A stretch of DNA of 64,000 bases, from the NCBI GenBank assembly GCA_947499955.1, contig CANMQI010000008.1, forward strand, positions 62,001 to 126,000, read 5' to 3'. The stretch's first letter is position 1. Each line of letters opens with the position of its first letter. A model generated the notes under the pieces. That model had not been told where the DNA came from, ran no database searches, and saw nothing but the letters and a program-made list of their open reading frames with translations. Below, piece after piece: positions 36,005 through 45,137 of the stretch. The translations under genes were made by a program, and so were the position numbers. Origin of the DNA: an uncultured Granulosicoccus sp. GTDB taxonomy: Bacteria > Pseudomonadota > Gammaproteobacteria > Granulosicoccales > Granulosicoccaceae.

Positions 36005-36386
36005 GCAATATTCCTGAGTACGTTCGAGTTCTGACTGGCAAGCAAGAATAGGGGGCGAATGTGCAAGAAATTCGGATATTGCCGGAAACAGAAAAGGACA
36101 GAACCCTTGGACGTGTATCAGTAACATGAACAGTCATGCATGATGCTGGATTGGTGTGTACAAGAGGGGTTTGCGTGCCTGGCCGTGTGTCTGTACGTGT
36201 ACTCATTGATAAAGGATACTCGTCAGTGTCCGATATTCAGTGAACACACACGTTCGGCGAGCGAGCCAGTAGCAGCTGTCACGGGAGTCATTTCCTTATC
36301 GTTTGTCTATCAGATTGCAGACCATCGTTCATTGTCAGAGAGACAGTGATTGGATATCAGGCTATGTACCTCGATACAGGGCGCCT
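36005..36386. other. Divergent intergenic region, YHYH / DUF262 genes
   Basis: 382 bases between the starts of two divergent genes. No gene, repeat or clear promoter recognised. Confidence 0.3.
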
Positions 36387-38180
36387 ATGAGTACTTTCGA
36401 AAGCATCACGACTTGCTTGCCAGAGCTACTGGAAGAGATCAGTGCTGGCGTCGTGCAGCTGCCCGAGTTCCAGCGTGGCTGGATATGGGACGATGATCAG
36501 ATTCGTGATCTGTTGACCAGTATTGCCGGCCGCTATCCCATTGGTACGGTGACGCTGCACGAATACACGAACAAGAATCTGTTCAAGACACGCCCGGTGG
36601 AAGGTCTGGGCAAACGGGTACCCAAAGGCTGCGAGCCTGAAAGGCTGATTATCGACGGGCAGCAACGATTGACCTCCCTGACCCGTGCTCTGCTGCTTGA
36701 TACGCCGGTAGATACCTGCACGGCGAGCAGGAAATCGATCCGGCGTTACTATTATTTCGACATCACTCATGCCGTCACCCTGGGCGTGGAAGGTGCGGTG
36801 TTCAGTGTCGATGAGCGGCATGAACTGATCGACAATGCGGCCAGGAAGGTAAAGCTCAGGCTCAGGTCGTCGGAGCAGGAGTGCCGGGCAAAATGCTTTC
36901 CCTGCCACCGCATCTTGCAGTCGGATGACTGGGAGGCCGAGTTCCTGAAGATCAATCCAGGAGCGGGCGAACTGCTCACGGCTTTTCGAGAGAAGGTGCT
37001 GGACTCGTTTCGCCACTATCCCGTGCCGGTGACTCTGCTCAGGCAGGATACCCCCGTTGAATCGGTATGCCGTGTGTTTGCTCGGGCGAATCTCGGCGGC
37101 GCTCAACTGTCGGTGTTCGAGCTTCTCAATGCCAAGTACGCAGCCGCAGGCTTCAGTCTGCGTGACGACTGGCACGGCTCCCTGCGGCAGAACATCGTTT
37201 CACGCAAGGCCAGAATTGCCCGTAGTCCGTTGCTGGAAGATATCGAGGATACCGATTTCATTCAGGCCGTCACGCTCTTGCATAGTCATGATCTGCGTAT
37301 CAAGGCGCTCGCCAAGGGCAGGTCCGAGAAGCACCTGAAGCCGATCAGTGCGAAGCGTACCGATGTGCTCTCCCTGCCTCTGGACGCATGGAAGAACTGG
37401 GCGACACAGCTGGAGGCCGCCTATGAGCATGTTGCCTATTTTCTACGTGCAGAAGCCCTGTACCATCGACGGGAACTGCCCTATCGTGTGCAGTTGGTGC
37501 CACTGGTGGCCATCATGGCGCGTATTGGCGATCGCTGGCGGGAGCCCCAGAACCGCGACAAGATTGCGCGCTGGTTCTGGTGCGGTATTCTGGGTGAGCT
37601 GTATGACGGCGATGTCGATGAGCGTATTGCGAAGGACTACGAAGAGTTGCTGATCTGGCTGGACAACAGTGTGATGATGCCCACGACGGTGAGAGAGGCC
37701 AGGTTTTCTCCGTATCGTTTCGATGTACTGCATACGCGTAATTCAGCGGCCTACAAAGGCGTGGCGCTGTTGGTGCTCAGAGAGGGTGCCGAAGACTGGT
37801 ACTGGCGAACGTCCATTCGTGATCTGAAGATCTACGAGATATCGATCGATATTCACCATATATTCCCCCGGGCCTGGTGCGATAGCCAGCGCATCCCACG
37901 TAGTCGTTATGACAGCATTCTGAACAAGACCTTGTTGTCCTACAAAGCCAATCGCAAGATGGCGGGTAATGCGCCTGCCGGTTACATTGCAAAGCTACAG
38001 GCTGACAAACAGGTTGGTCTGACTGATGAGGCCATGGACGCCTTGCTGGCGACTCATGCACTGTCACCCGAGCTGATGCGCGAGGGTGACTTCTACGCCT
38101 TCGTCGAAGACCGGCGTTCGAAACTGTGCGATCTGGTAGAGATTGCCATGGGCAAGGTTGTTTCGCGTAGCGACGACTGA
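36387..38180 (+). CDS. DUF262 + DUF1524 (GmrSD-like) nuclease/defence protein
   Basis: 597 residues. The N-terminal DUF262 domain has LPEFQRGWIWDDDQIRDLL (near 26) and IIDGQQRLTSL (near 89), the ParB/Srx-like NTP-binding core. The C-terminal DUF1524 domain has an HNH-type centre: DIHHIFPRAWC near 487, Asn at ILNKTLLS near 513 and ANRKMAG near 523. The DUF262-DUF1524 fusion is that of GmrSD type IV restriction enzymes, which cut modified phage DNA, and of related BREX/SspE-like effectors. No methylase, helicase, mobile element or other defence gene is next to it. ATG 36387 has an AGGG ribosome-binding site; the frame is open upstream. Confidence 0.88.
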   Translation: MSTFESITTCLPELLEEISAGVVQLPEFQRGWIWDDDQIRDLLTSIAGRYPIGTVTLHEYTNKNLFKTRPVEGLGKRVPKGCEPERLIIDGQQRLTSLTRALLLDTPVDTCTASRKSIRRYYYFDITHAVTLGVEGAVFSVDERHELIDNAARKVKLRLRSSEQECRAKCFPCHRILQSDDWEAEFLKINPGAGELLTAFREKVLDSFRHYPVPVTLLRQDTPVESVCRVFARANLGGAQLSVFELLNAKYAAAGFSLRDDWHGSLRQNIVSRKARIARSPLLEDIEDTDFIQAVTLLHSHDLRIKALAKGRSEKHLKPISAKRTDVLSLPLDAWKNWATQLEAAYEHVAYFLRAEALYHRRELPYRVQLVPLVAIMARIGDRWREPQNRDKIARWFWCGILGELYDGDVDERIAKDYEELLIWLDNSVMMPTTVREARFSPYRFDVLHTRNSAAYKGVALLVLREGAEDWYWRTSIRDLKIYEISIDIHHIFPRAWCDSQRIPRSRYDSILNKTLLSYKANRKMAGNAPAGYIAKLQADKQVGLTDEAMDALLATHALSPELMREGDFYAFVEDRRSKLCDLVEIAMGKVVSRSDD

Positions 38181-38290
38181 GGCATGGTTTCTTGAGAGGC
38201 GTCAGCCGCAGCGTTGCTGAGCGCACCTTGTGTGACGAAACCATCGCAGCTGAAAAGGCCTATCGGGCAAGATGTCGTGTCGTTCGTGTC

Positions 38291-38336
38291 AGCCACTCAT
38301 CACAGCCACTCACCACAGCCACTCACCACAGCCAGT
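38291..38336 (+). repeat. Short tandem repeat, 13-bp unit x3.5
   Basis: Three adjacent copies of AGCCACTCAYCAC (38291, 38304, 38317) and a partial fourth (AGCCAGT). The unit is unstructured and lies in the 247-base gap between the DUF262 and TPR genes. Too short and without spacers, so not CRISPR. Confidence 0.8.
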
Positions 38337-38427
38337 CGGGCTGGGCATAGACAGTAGTCCGGTTTGTAATCAGCGTGGCGCTCATTTATCATCTTGAGAC
38401 GTCACGCCATACCGAGACAGCTGAAGC

Positions 38428-39750
38428 ATGGAATCCATTGAGACAGATGCCGTTACAGCTGCGGTGGCCATGCATCGACAAGGCCAGCTGGAAGAAGCTG
38501 GCAAGGCTTATCAGAATATTCTGGAAAGTGAGCCGGACAATGCTGATGTACTGAACTACTTCGGTATGCTGGAGTTTCAGCGGGGCAATAGCGACAGAGG
38601 TATCGAACTGGCAGAACGTTGTCTGTCCGTCGATTCGGCGCATGCCTCGGCTTGTAATAATCTGGCCAATATGTACCTCACTGTATTTCGTGTCGAGGAG
38701 GCCGAGTACTACTATAGAAAGTCGATAGAGATGGACGCACAGGCTGTGCAACCTCTTCACAATCTGGCGATAATCGAAAAGTCTCGAAAGAATCATGAAG
38801 CGTCTGAAGCCTTGTTTCTTCGCGCTTTGCGGCTCGATCCCGAGTACATCGTTTCCATGTCGGCACTGGCCGATCTGTACATCAGCCTGGGGTTGCTGGA
38901 ACCCGCCGTCGAATTGATGAAAGCCCGTCTCGAGGCAGAGAAAAGCGCGGAGGGGCAGAAGGGTGCTCTGCTGTCGCTTGCAAGACTCAGCCTGATGCTG
39001 GACAGGAAAGACGAGGCTGTCGAGATCTACAATCGCTGGTTGCACCTGTTTCCTGATGACCCCACAGCCACACACATGTTGGCCGCGGTATCCGGTAACG
39101 AGATTCCAGAGAAGCCGGACGGGCGATATATCAGGAATCTGTTTGACGGCTTTGCGTCTTCGTTTGACAGCGTACTCGAGAACCTCGACTACCAGGCGCC
39201 GCAGCATATTCGCTCGATCATCGAAACACTCTACGAGAAGGCGCCTCCAGCGACACTGTGTATCGTGGATGCAGGGTGTGGTACTGGTTTGTGCGGGAAC
39301 TTTCTGAAACCACTGGCTTCCAGACTGATCGGCGTTGATCTGTCACCGGGCATGCTGAGCCGAGCAGGATTCCGAAACTTCCATGATGAATTGATCGAGC
39401 AGGATTTGACGGATTTTCTGCGAGAGAGGCCCGGCACGACAGACCTCATTGTCTGCGCGGATACGCTTTGTTACTTCGGTGCGCTTGCCGACTTCCTGGA
39501 GGCGTCCCACAGCTCATTGGTCTCGGGTGGACGCCTTGTTTGCACGGTCGAGCGCCATGATGGAAAAAGCTCTTCCGGCTATCACCTTGAACCTCATGGC
39601 CGCTACAGCCACACCTTGGAATACCTGCAGGAATCCATCAAGGGGAGCGGTCTCGATCTAGAGGCTGCACTGGAACGAGGCTTGCGTCTGGAGCGAGGAC
39701 AGATGGTGGAAGGTTATCTGCTTGTGGCCAGAAAGCCGCCTGCTTCATGA
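38428..39750 (+). CDS. TPR-repeat / SAM-dependent methyltransferase fusion
   Basis: 440 residues. The first 220 are tetratricopeptide repeats (AGKAYQNILESEPDNADVLNYFG, AEYYYRKSIEMDAQAVQPLHNLA and following), about six units. From about 225 (NLFDGFASSFDSVLENLDYQAP) a class I methyltransferase begins, with SAM motif VDAGCGTGLCG near 280 and GVDLSPGMLSRA near 305. The FDGFASSFD opening before the SAM domain is typical of TPR-fused methyltransferases annotated near biotin-synthesis BioC-like enzymes. Target unknown; TPRs suggest a protein substrate. Single gene. Confidence 0.9.
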   Translation: MESIETDAVTAAVAMHRQGQLEEAGKAYQNILESEPDNADVLNYFGMLEFQRGNSDRGIELAERCLSVDSAHASACNNLANMYLTVFRVEEAEYYYRKSIEMDAQAVQPLHNLAIIEKSRKNHEASEALFLRALRLDPEYIVSMSALADLYISLGLLEPAVELMKARLEAEKSAEGQKGALLSLARLSLMLDRKDEAVEIYNRWLHLFPDDPTATHMLAAVSGNEIPEKPDGRYIRNLFDGFASSFDSVLENLDYQAPQHIRSIIETLYEKAPPATLCIVDAGCGTGLCGNFLKPLASRLIGVDLSPGMLSRAGFRNFHDELIEQDLTDFLRERPGTTDLIVCADTLCYFGALADFLEASHSSLVSGGRLVCTVERHDGKSSSGYHLEPHGRYSHTLEYLQESIKGSGLDLEAALERGLRLERGQMVEGYLLVARKPPAS

Positions 39751-39825
39751 TCGTTCTGACATGCTGAACCCTGTTCCTGTTCCTGTTCTCTGCGCCTTCC
39801 CCTGCAACCTGGTCAGCTCGCTGAA

Positions 39826-40338
39826 ATGAAAACGCTGCAACACTTGTTGGACACCCTGCCGCAGCAGGGAGAGCTGCGCTGGATCGGCCTCAGGCCTGAG
39901 CGGCGAGCCGATATGCTCAGTGTGGAATCGGCCGTGCTCTCCTCCACAAATGGTCTGGAGGGCGATCGTTATCAGGGGCGCACCGGTCAGCGTCATGTCA
40001 CTCTGCTACAGGAGGAGCACCTCGCGGTCATTGCTGGCTGTAGTGGGCGCGATCAAGTCAGACCGGAGGATCTACGGCGCAACCTGCTGGTCAGAGGGAT
40101 CAACCTGTTGGCCCTGAAAAACAGGATCATCAGCGTTGGCGATATCGAGCTGGAAATAACCGGATTGTGTCATCCTTGCAGTCGCATGGAGGAGACGCTG
40201 GGCGCTGGGGGGTATAACGCGGTACGCGGACATGGCGGTGTGACAGCACGTGTACTCACCGACGGGCAGATCAGGGTCGGGGATATCGTGGCACTGGGCG
40301 TGCAGAAGGAGCTCGACACTGAAACCCGGCGCGGTTGA
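39826..40338 (+). CDS. MOSC domain protein
   Basis: 170 residues forming a single MOSC (molybdenum cofactor sulfurase C-terminal) beta-barrel. Seen are GDRYQGRTGQRHVTLLQEEHL, RRNLLVRGINLLAL and the conserved Cys region LCHPCSRMEETLG near 120, with GHGGVTARVLTDGQIRVGD at the end. Such stand-alone MOSC proteins (YiiM type) transfer sulfur to, or handle, the molybdenum cofactor or detoxify N-hydroxylated bases. Its stop is 34 bases from the end of the convergent MFS gene. Confidence 0.88.
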   Translation: MKTLQHLLDTLPQQGELRWIGLRPERRADMLSVESAVLSSTNGLEGDRYQGRTGQRHVTLLQEEHLAVIAGCSGRDQVRPEDLRRNLLVRGINLLALKNRIISVGDIELEITGLCHPCSRMEETLGAGGYNAVRGHGGVTARVLTDGQIRVGDIVALGVQKELDTETRRG

Positions 40339-40371
40339 GGCAGGCTGAACCGTGCCAGGTTCCGCGCATCA

Positions 40372-41652
40372 TCACTCCACATTCGGCAAGGTACGCCCCA
40401 GTATGGCGCCAGCGGCACTGAGTGCCGAGAGAATGGCAATCAAGGTCACCGGTGGCAGTAATGCCGACAAGGCGCTGGTCACGAGGCCGACGAGCAGCAG
40501 AATCATGCCGATGGCCGAGTTGCTGACCGACACATAGTCCACCCGGTTCTCGTCAGTGGCCATATCCACGACATAGGTCTTGCGGCCGACGCGGATTCCT
40601 TGATGTGCCAGTTCCAGACCGAAATACAATGCGGGTACAAGCCAGCCATGTTTGAACGCATCGGGCAACGACAGGTGCAGGGCAACGGTAACAAGTCCCA
40701 GGGTCGTGACCATGGTCGCACTCAGTACCAACGTGAACCGTGATGACTTGTCGGCAAGACGGCCCCAGAGCGGGGAGGCTACGAGGCTAGCCACGCCACT
40801 GGCCAGAAGCAGAGCGCCGAAACCTGCCAGCGGATTATCGGTGCCTGCCTGCAACATGACATAGTAGGGCGCGACCAGGGCCGATGAAGTCAGCAGGGCC
40901 CGCGCAATGACAAAGCGCAGAAACTGCGCATCGTTGCGCAGCAGCTTGAGTCGTTGCCAGAATTGATTGTCGGTGTCTTTCGGTTTGTGTTCCGGCTCGT
41001 CGAGTGCCGAGATGAGTAGTGTGGCCAGCCACCAGGAAAGCCCTGCCACGGCGACCATCCACATGAGTGGTTCGATCCCGGGCGCGCCCTGCAACAGGAT
41101 CATCAGCACGGCAACGATGCAGGTTGCAAGACCGGCAGCACTGGAAGCCCAGCCATTGGTCTGGCCGCGCAGCCCCTTGGGCACACTCTTGCCAATCATC
41201 GCCTTGTGAGTCAAGGAGCAAAGACATCTGGCCAGGCTCAGGACGCTCAGGCAGGCAACCACCGCCCAACCGGCCAGCGTACCGTCCAGCCAGGCGACAG
41301 CAGCCAGCATGCCCGCGGCTGCCAGCCCCTGGGCAAGCGTGCCCAGCCGGTATAGTCCCAGCTGGCGACCTCGGCTGTTGGCAAGACTTGCCAATGCCGC
41401 CTGCGGCAGGAGAGCACCGGATTCTCGAATCGGCACGAGAAGACTGATGGCGGCTGGCGATGCGCCGAGACTCTGCATCAGCCAGGTCAGGGTGATCTTG
41501 GGGCTGGCCAGGGAGTCGGCGGTTTTTGTCAGAAAGGTCGTGGCAACCAGCACCAGAGCATTGTGGGCGATCTTCTCGCGCTCGTCGTCTGATTCGGGCA
41601 GGTCAGCGTTGGAAGCAGAACTATTCAGCCACTTTTTCAACCAGCGGTTCAT
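40372..41652 (-). CDS. MFS transporter
   Basis: 426 residues with twelve predicted membrane helices after a 45-residue polar N-terminus (NRWLKKWLNSSASNADLPES). The cytoplasmic loop between helices 2 and 3 (LANSRGRQLGLYRLG) and the repeat in the second half (LWGRLADKSSRFTLVLS) are the degenerate MFS motif A sequences. Other marks point to no specific subfamily; the substrate is unknown. Monocistronic. Confidence 0.88.
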   Translation of the reverse strand: MNRWLKKWLNSSASNADLPESDDEREKIAHNALVLVATTFLTKTADSLASPKITLTWLMQSLGASPAAISLLVPIRESGALLPQAALASLANSRGRQLGLYRLGTLAQGLAAAGMLAAVAWLDGTLAGWAVVACLSVLSLARCLCSLTHKAMIGKSVPKGLRGQTNGWASSAAGLATCIVAVLMILLQGAPGIEPLMWMVAVAGLSWWLATLLISALDEPEHKPKDTDNQFWQRLKLLRNDAQFLRFVIARALLTSSALVAPYYVMLQAGTDNPLAGFGALLLASGVASLVASPLWGRLADKSSRFTLVLSATMVTTLGLVTVALHLSLPDAFKHGWLVPALYFGLELAHQGIRVGRKTYVVDMATDENRVDYVSVSNSAIGMILLLVGLVTSALSALLPPVTLIAILSALSAAGAILGRTLPNVE

Positions 41653-41767
41653 GCAGGCTTCCTCGGGCCGGTTGTGTAATAGAGGGTAGCCGGGATGGGC
41701 ATCGTGACGTGCTTGTTAGACTCATCATCGATCACAACAAGACAACATCGATACCGGGAGAAATGAA

Positions 41768-41983
41768 ATGTCATCATTTGAATCAGGAGACAAGGTGAAA
41801 TGGTCGTGGGGACAAGGCCATGGTACTGGCACGGTCCAGTCTGTCTTTACGGAGAAGACCACTCGCCAGATTTCCGGCAATGAGGTGGTTCGACATGGCA
41901 GCAAGGATGATCCGGCCTTGTATATCGATTCAGACGACGGGTCCAATGTACTCAAACTGGCCAGTGAGTGCGAATCGGCCTGA
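41768..41983 (+). CDS. Hypervirulence-associated TUDOR-like (DUF2945) protein
   Basis: 71-residue protein that matches the small DUF2945/HVA1 TUDOR domain over its whole length: GDKVKWSWGQGHGTGTV at the start, then TRQISGNEVVRHGSKDDPALYI, ending VLKLASE. Predicted small beta-barrel; function unknown in bacteria. Good GGGAGA ribosome-binding site seven bases before ATG 41768. Divergent from the MFS gene. Confidence 0.88.
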   Translation: MSSFESGDKVKWSWGQGHGTGTVQSVFTEKTTRQISGNEVVRHGSKDDPALYIDSDDGSNVLKLASECESA

Positions 41984-42084
41984 GACAGCCGTGATGAGAG
42001 TCAGATGCGCGGGCTGACAGCTGCATCGGATGGCAGACGGGTAGCCGAGTCTGCAGGCTGGGTCGATGGTTTGGTGAAATGGCT

Positions 42085-42128
42085 TCTGCCATATGGCAGA
42101 GTACGGCGACTCTGATTCGAGTCGCCGT
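42085..42128. terminator. Paired dyads between convergent genes (bidirectional terminator candidate)
   Basis: A perfect 16-base palindrome (TCTGCCATATGGCAGA, 42085-42100) is followed at once by a strong hairpin: ten-base arms ACGGCGACTC (42103-42112) and GAGTCGCCGT (42119-42128) around a six-base loop. It sits 24 bases from the end of the AGCS gene, between it and the convergent TUDOR-like gene. No T-run on either strand. Confidence 0.55.
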
Positions 42129-42151
42129 CATTGACTACCTGCTTGTACGGC

Positions 42152-43591
42152 CTACTTGGTCAGGGATTCTGTCTTGCCGGTCCAGACGTCCCGTTCTATA
42201 TCCAGATCCGGGAAGTCGTTCGGGTTCAGTACCGGTCGGGCGACACCAGCCTTGATCTGAGCTCGGAAATCGTTGATCAGGCGCATGGCGGTGGGGAACA
42301 GCATCATCAACGCCAGCAGATTGACCACCGCCAGTATGCCCATCATCGGGTCGGAGAAGAAGAAGACTGCCGTCGCACCGGGAGCCACGGCACCCAGAAA
42401 GACAATGCCGACAACGATCAGGCGCAGACCATGAACCGAGAATCTGTTTTTCGTCATGAAGGTCAGCGCGTTCTCGCCCAGGTAGTAGTTGTAGATGATC
42501 GAGCTGAAGGCAAACAGGAGAATGGCGGCCGTCAGGGCGTACTGTGCCCATCCACCCAGGTGTGATACCAGCGACTGTTGTGTCAAGGCAATACCATCAA
42601 CGTCGGTAGCCCCCGGCACATAGACATCGCCGAGCAGGATGATGAAAGCCGTGCAGCTGCAGATGATATAGGTGTCGATGAACACTGACAGCGACTGGGT
42701 GATTCCCTGGCTGACCGGGTGTCGGACATCGGCAGTTGCTGCCACATTCGGTGCGGAACCCAGACCCGCCTCATTCGAGAACAGCCCACGGCGCAGGCCT
42801 TGTGCAAGTGCAGCCCCCATACCACCACCCACAGCCTGTTCAAAACCAAAGGCGTTGGAGAAGATCGAGCCCAGCACGCGCGGCAGTTCACCGATGTTGA
42901 TGACGATGACCAGCAGGGCCAGTACGATATAGCCGAATGCCATCACAGGCACGACGACATCGGCGACCTTGGCGATACGGTGGATGCCGCCGTAGACGAT
43001 CAGAGCCGTACCGATTGCGAGTACAACTCCTGTCCACATACGCTCGATGCCAAGGCTGTCAAGAGCGGCACCTGCCACGGTATTGCCCTGGAAGGCGTTG
43101 AATCCGATGGCAAAGGAGGCGATCAGGCAAACGGCATAGATGGTTGCCAGCCAGCGAAAGTTCTCGCCCAGTCCGCGGATGATGGTGCGTGCAGGGCCGC
43201 CACGAAAAGTGCCATCAGGCTCGCTCTGTTTGTAGAGTTGTGACAGTGAGCATTCGATCAGACTGGTTGCCATGCCGACTGCGGCAACGGCCCACATCCA
43301 GAAAACCGCACCCGGTCCACCGAGTGTTATGGCCACCGCTACGCCTGCGATATTGCCGCCGCCAACGCGTCCACCGACCGACACCAGCAGCGCTTCGCGG
43401 GCCGAGATGGCATTCGGGTCAGCCGATTGATTCTTGCTGGAAAAGACCCGAAACATTCGCTTGAAATAGCGAATCTGTACAAAGCCGGTGGATATCGTGA
43501 AGAACAGTCCCATGACGACGAGAAAGGGGACGAGTGCCCACCCCCAGGTCAGGTCATTGATGACACCAAAAAAGGATTCGAGTAGCTGCAT
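42152..43591 (-). CDS. AGCS family sodium:alanine/glycine symporter
   Basis: 479 residues with about ten to eleven membrane spans. Family signatures: LVSVGGRVGGGNIAGVAVAI near residue 68-88, FWMWAVAAVGMATSLIECSL near 100, and GLRRGLFSNEAGLGSAPNVAATAD near 265-290. Imports a small neutral amino acid with Na+. The asparaginase gene lies 88 bases upstream on the same strand, so joint amino-acid use is likely. Confidence 0.94.
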   Translation of the reverse strand: MQLLESFFGVINDLTWGWALVPFLVVMGLFFTISTGFVQIRYFKRMFRVFSSKNQSADPNAISAREALLVSVGGRVGGGNIAGVAVAITLGGPGAVFWMWAVAAVGMATSLIECSLSQLYKQSEPDGTFRGGPARTIIRGLGENFRWLATIYAVCLIASFAIGFNAFQGNTVAGAALDSLGIERMWTGVVLAIGTALIVYGGIHRIAKVADVVVPVMAFGYIVLALLVIVINIGELPRVLGSIFSNAFGFEQAVGGGMGAALAQGLRRGLFSNEAGLGSAPNVAATADVRHPVSQGITQSLSVFIDTYIICSCTAFIILLGDVYVPGATDVDGIALTQQSLVSHLGGWAQYALTAAILLFAFSSIIYNYYLGENALTFMTKNRFSVHGLRLIVVGIVFLGAVAPGATAVFFFSDPMMGILAVVNLLALMMLFPTAMRLINDFRAQIKAGVARPVLNPNDFPDLDIERDVWTGKTESLTK

Positions 43592-43679
43592 ATGGGATTT
43601 GCTCCGTTACTGCCTGGGTTTGATGTGGGAATGTCGAGCTTGTTGTCCTGCTGGTCTTGACGATATACGCGGGATACCG

Positions 43680-44702
43680 TCATCGGTCAACGACTTGTTG
43701 GCATTCACCGGACAAGGCTTGGGCAAACTGATTTCGTATGTCGGTTGTGTTCATGCCGGATGCGAGCAAGACATGCAGTTTGGTAAAGGCCGCTTCGAGG
43801 GTCATGTCGCTGGCAGGTGCAACCCCGATGCGATTGAGCATCGCGCCTGAGGCATAGGCACCCTGAGTCACGCCGCCGATGATGCACTGGGATGTACTGA
43901 CCATCACGATACCACGTTCGACGGCCTTGGCAAGGGCTGCCATCAGCGGTTCGTCGGCATCCGGGGCATTGCCGACACCGTAGCTGCGCAGGACCACGCC
44001 ACGCACCAGATCACTGTCCAGCATGGCCTCCACCATCCGAGCCTGGATGCCCGGGTAGAACTGCAACACGATCACCGCGTGAGGATCGAACTCCGGTACC
44101 GTGAATGCTGGTATCGAGGGCGGCAGCAGACGTTCCTTGTGCAAGGTGATGTCGATTCCGATATCGGCCAGCCAGGGGTAATTGGGTGAATCGAAGGCAT
44201 CGAAGGAGCGTGTGCGGAGTTTGCTGCAGCGGTTGCCACGCAGCAGGCGACGACCGAAACAGACACACACTTCACGAATCGAGGTGTCGGCTGCCAGCAG
44301 CATGGCAGCCTGCAGATTCTCGATGGTGTCGCTACGCTGTTCCACCAACGGGATTTGCGAGCCGGTCAATATGACTGGTTTATCGGTGCCGCGCAGCATG
44401 AATGACAGGGCTGAAGCGGTGTAGGCCATGGTATCGGTGCCGTGCAGTACGACAAAGCCATCGAATTGATCCCAGCGCTCCAGCAGTTCGTTGGCAATGG
44501 TGGTCCAGTGAGAGGGTTGCAGATTGGAGCTGTCGATCAGATTGTCCAGCTCGACCACGTCGAATACCGGCACCGCCGCGGTACCGCTGTTCAGCGTCTG
44601 CTGCAACATGGCGCCAAATCCGTCCAGTGGACGATAGCCGTCGGGTGAGGGGCACATGCCGATGGTACCGCCGCTGTGCAGGAGGAGTACGCGCGATGTC
44701 AT
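43680..44702 (-). CDS. Asparaginase (L-asparagine amidohydrolase)
   Basis: 340 residues. Both catalytic Thr motifs are present: LLLHSGGTIGM near residue 5-15 and GFVVLHGTDTMAYTAS near 82-97. No signal peptide, so cytoplasmic (type I-like). The C-terminal domain has the RGVVLRSYGVGNAP and VSTSQCIIGGVTQGAYASG features of the family. Releases ammonium and aspartate from asparagine. Upstream of the AGCS symporter gene on the same strand. Confidence 0.93.
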   Translation of the reverse strand: MTSRVLLLHSGGTIGMCPSPDGYRPLDGFGAMLQQTLNSGTAAVPVFDVVELDNLIDSSNLQPSHWTTIANELLERWDQFDGFVVLHGTDTMAYTASALSFMLRGTDKPVILTGSQIPLVEQRSDTIENLQAAMLLAADTSIREVCVCFGRRLLRGNRCSKLRTRSFDAFDSPNYPWLADIGIDITLHKERLLPPSIPAFTVPEFDPHAVIVLQFYPGIQARMVEAMLDSDLVRGVVLRSYGVGNAPDADEPLMAALAKAVERGIVMVSTSQCIIGGVTQGAYASGAMLNRIGVAPASDMTLEAAFTKLHVLLASGMNTTDIRNQFAQALSGECQQVVDR

Positions 44703-45137
44703 GGTGTGTTCGCCTGCGGTTCAAGCATCGGTGATGGGCTCGACAAGGGGGGAAGCCTGTATCGTACAACAGTCCCCGATCGCTCGTGGGGTCGGGCTGA
44801 CTGTTCACAGGCGAGCCGAGCTCATCCGACACTGCTGGCGAACCGCAAACGACTGTATCCCTGTTGCCCAGACCCGCGACGATGCGGAATTCAAGCAAGC
44901 CGGTCATAACGCTTTTGAACGACGATTCGGCTGCATCTCGGGGTCAATACAGCGAAACAGAAGCGCGCCACGAGAGCGCCCGTTATCGCTGATGCGAACC
45001 GGAGTGAAGAGAGCCGGATGACAGCACCATGACCTCGCTGGGCAGGCTAGCACCCGTCATGGACACTGCTCTGCCTGCGGCGCAATGAAGTGATGATCGA
45101 CGTTGCGCGATAGACTGTCCGTCAGGTACTTGTTTTC
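44703..45137. other. Intergenic region before the asparaginase gene
   Basis: 435 bases between two minus-strand genes. Open frames exist on the plus strand but lack ribosome-binding sites and family features. No repeats or RNA elements recognised. It probably carries the asparaginase promoter. Confidence 0.3.

Noticed and set aside
38291-38336. Tandem repeats as a CRISPR array
   Set aside because: Units of 13 bases are directly adjacent, with no spacers and no cas genes.
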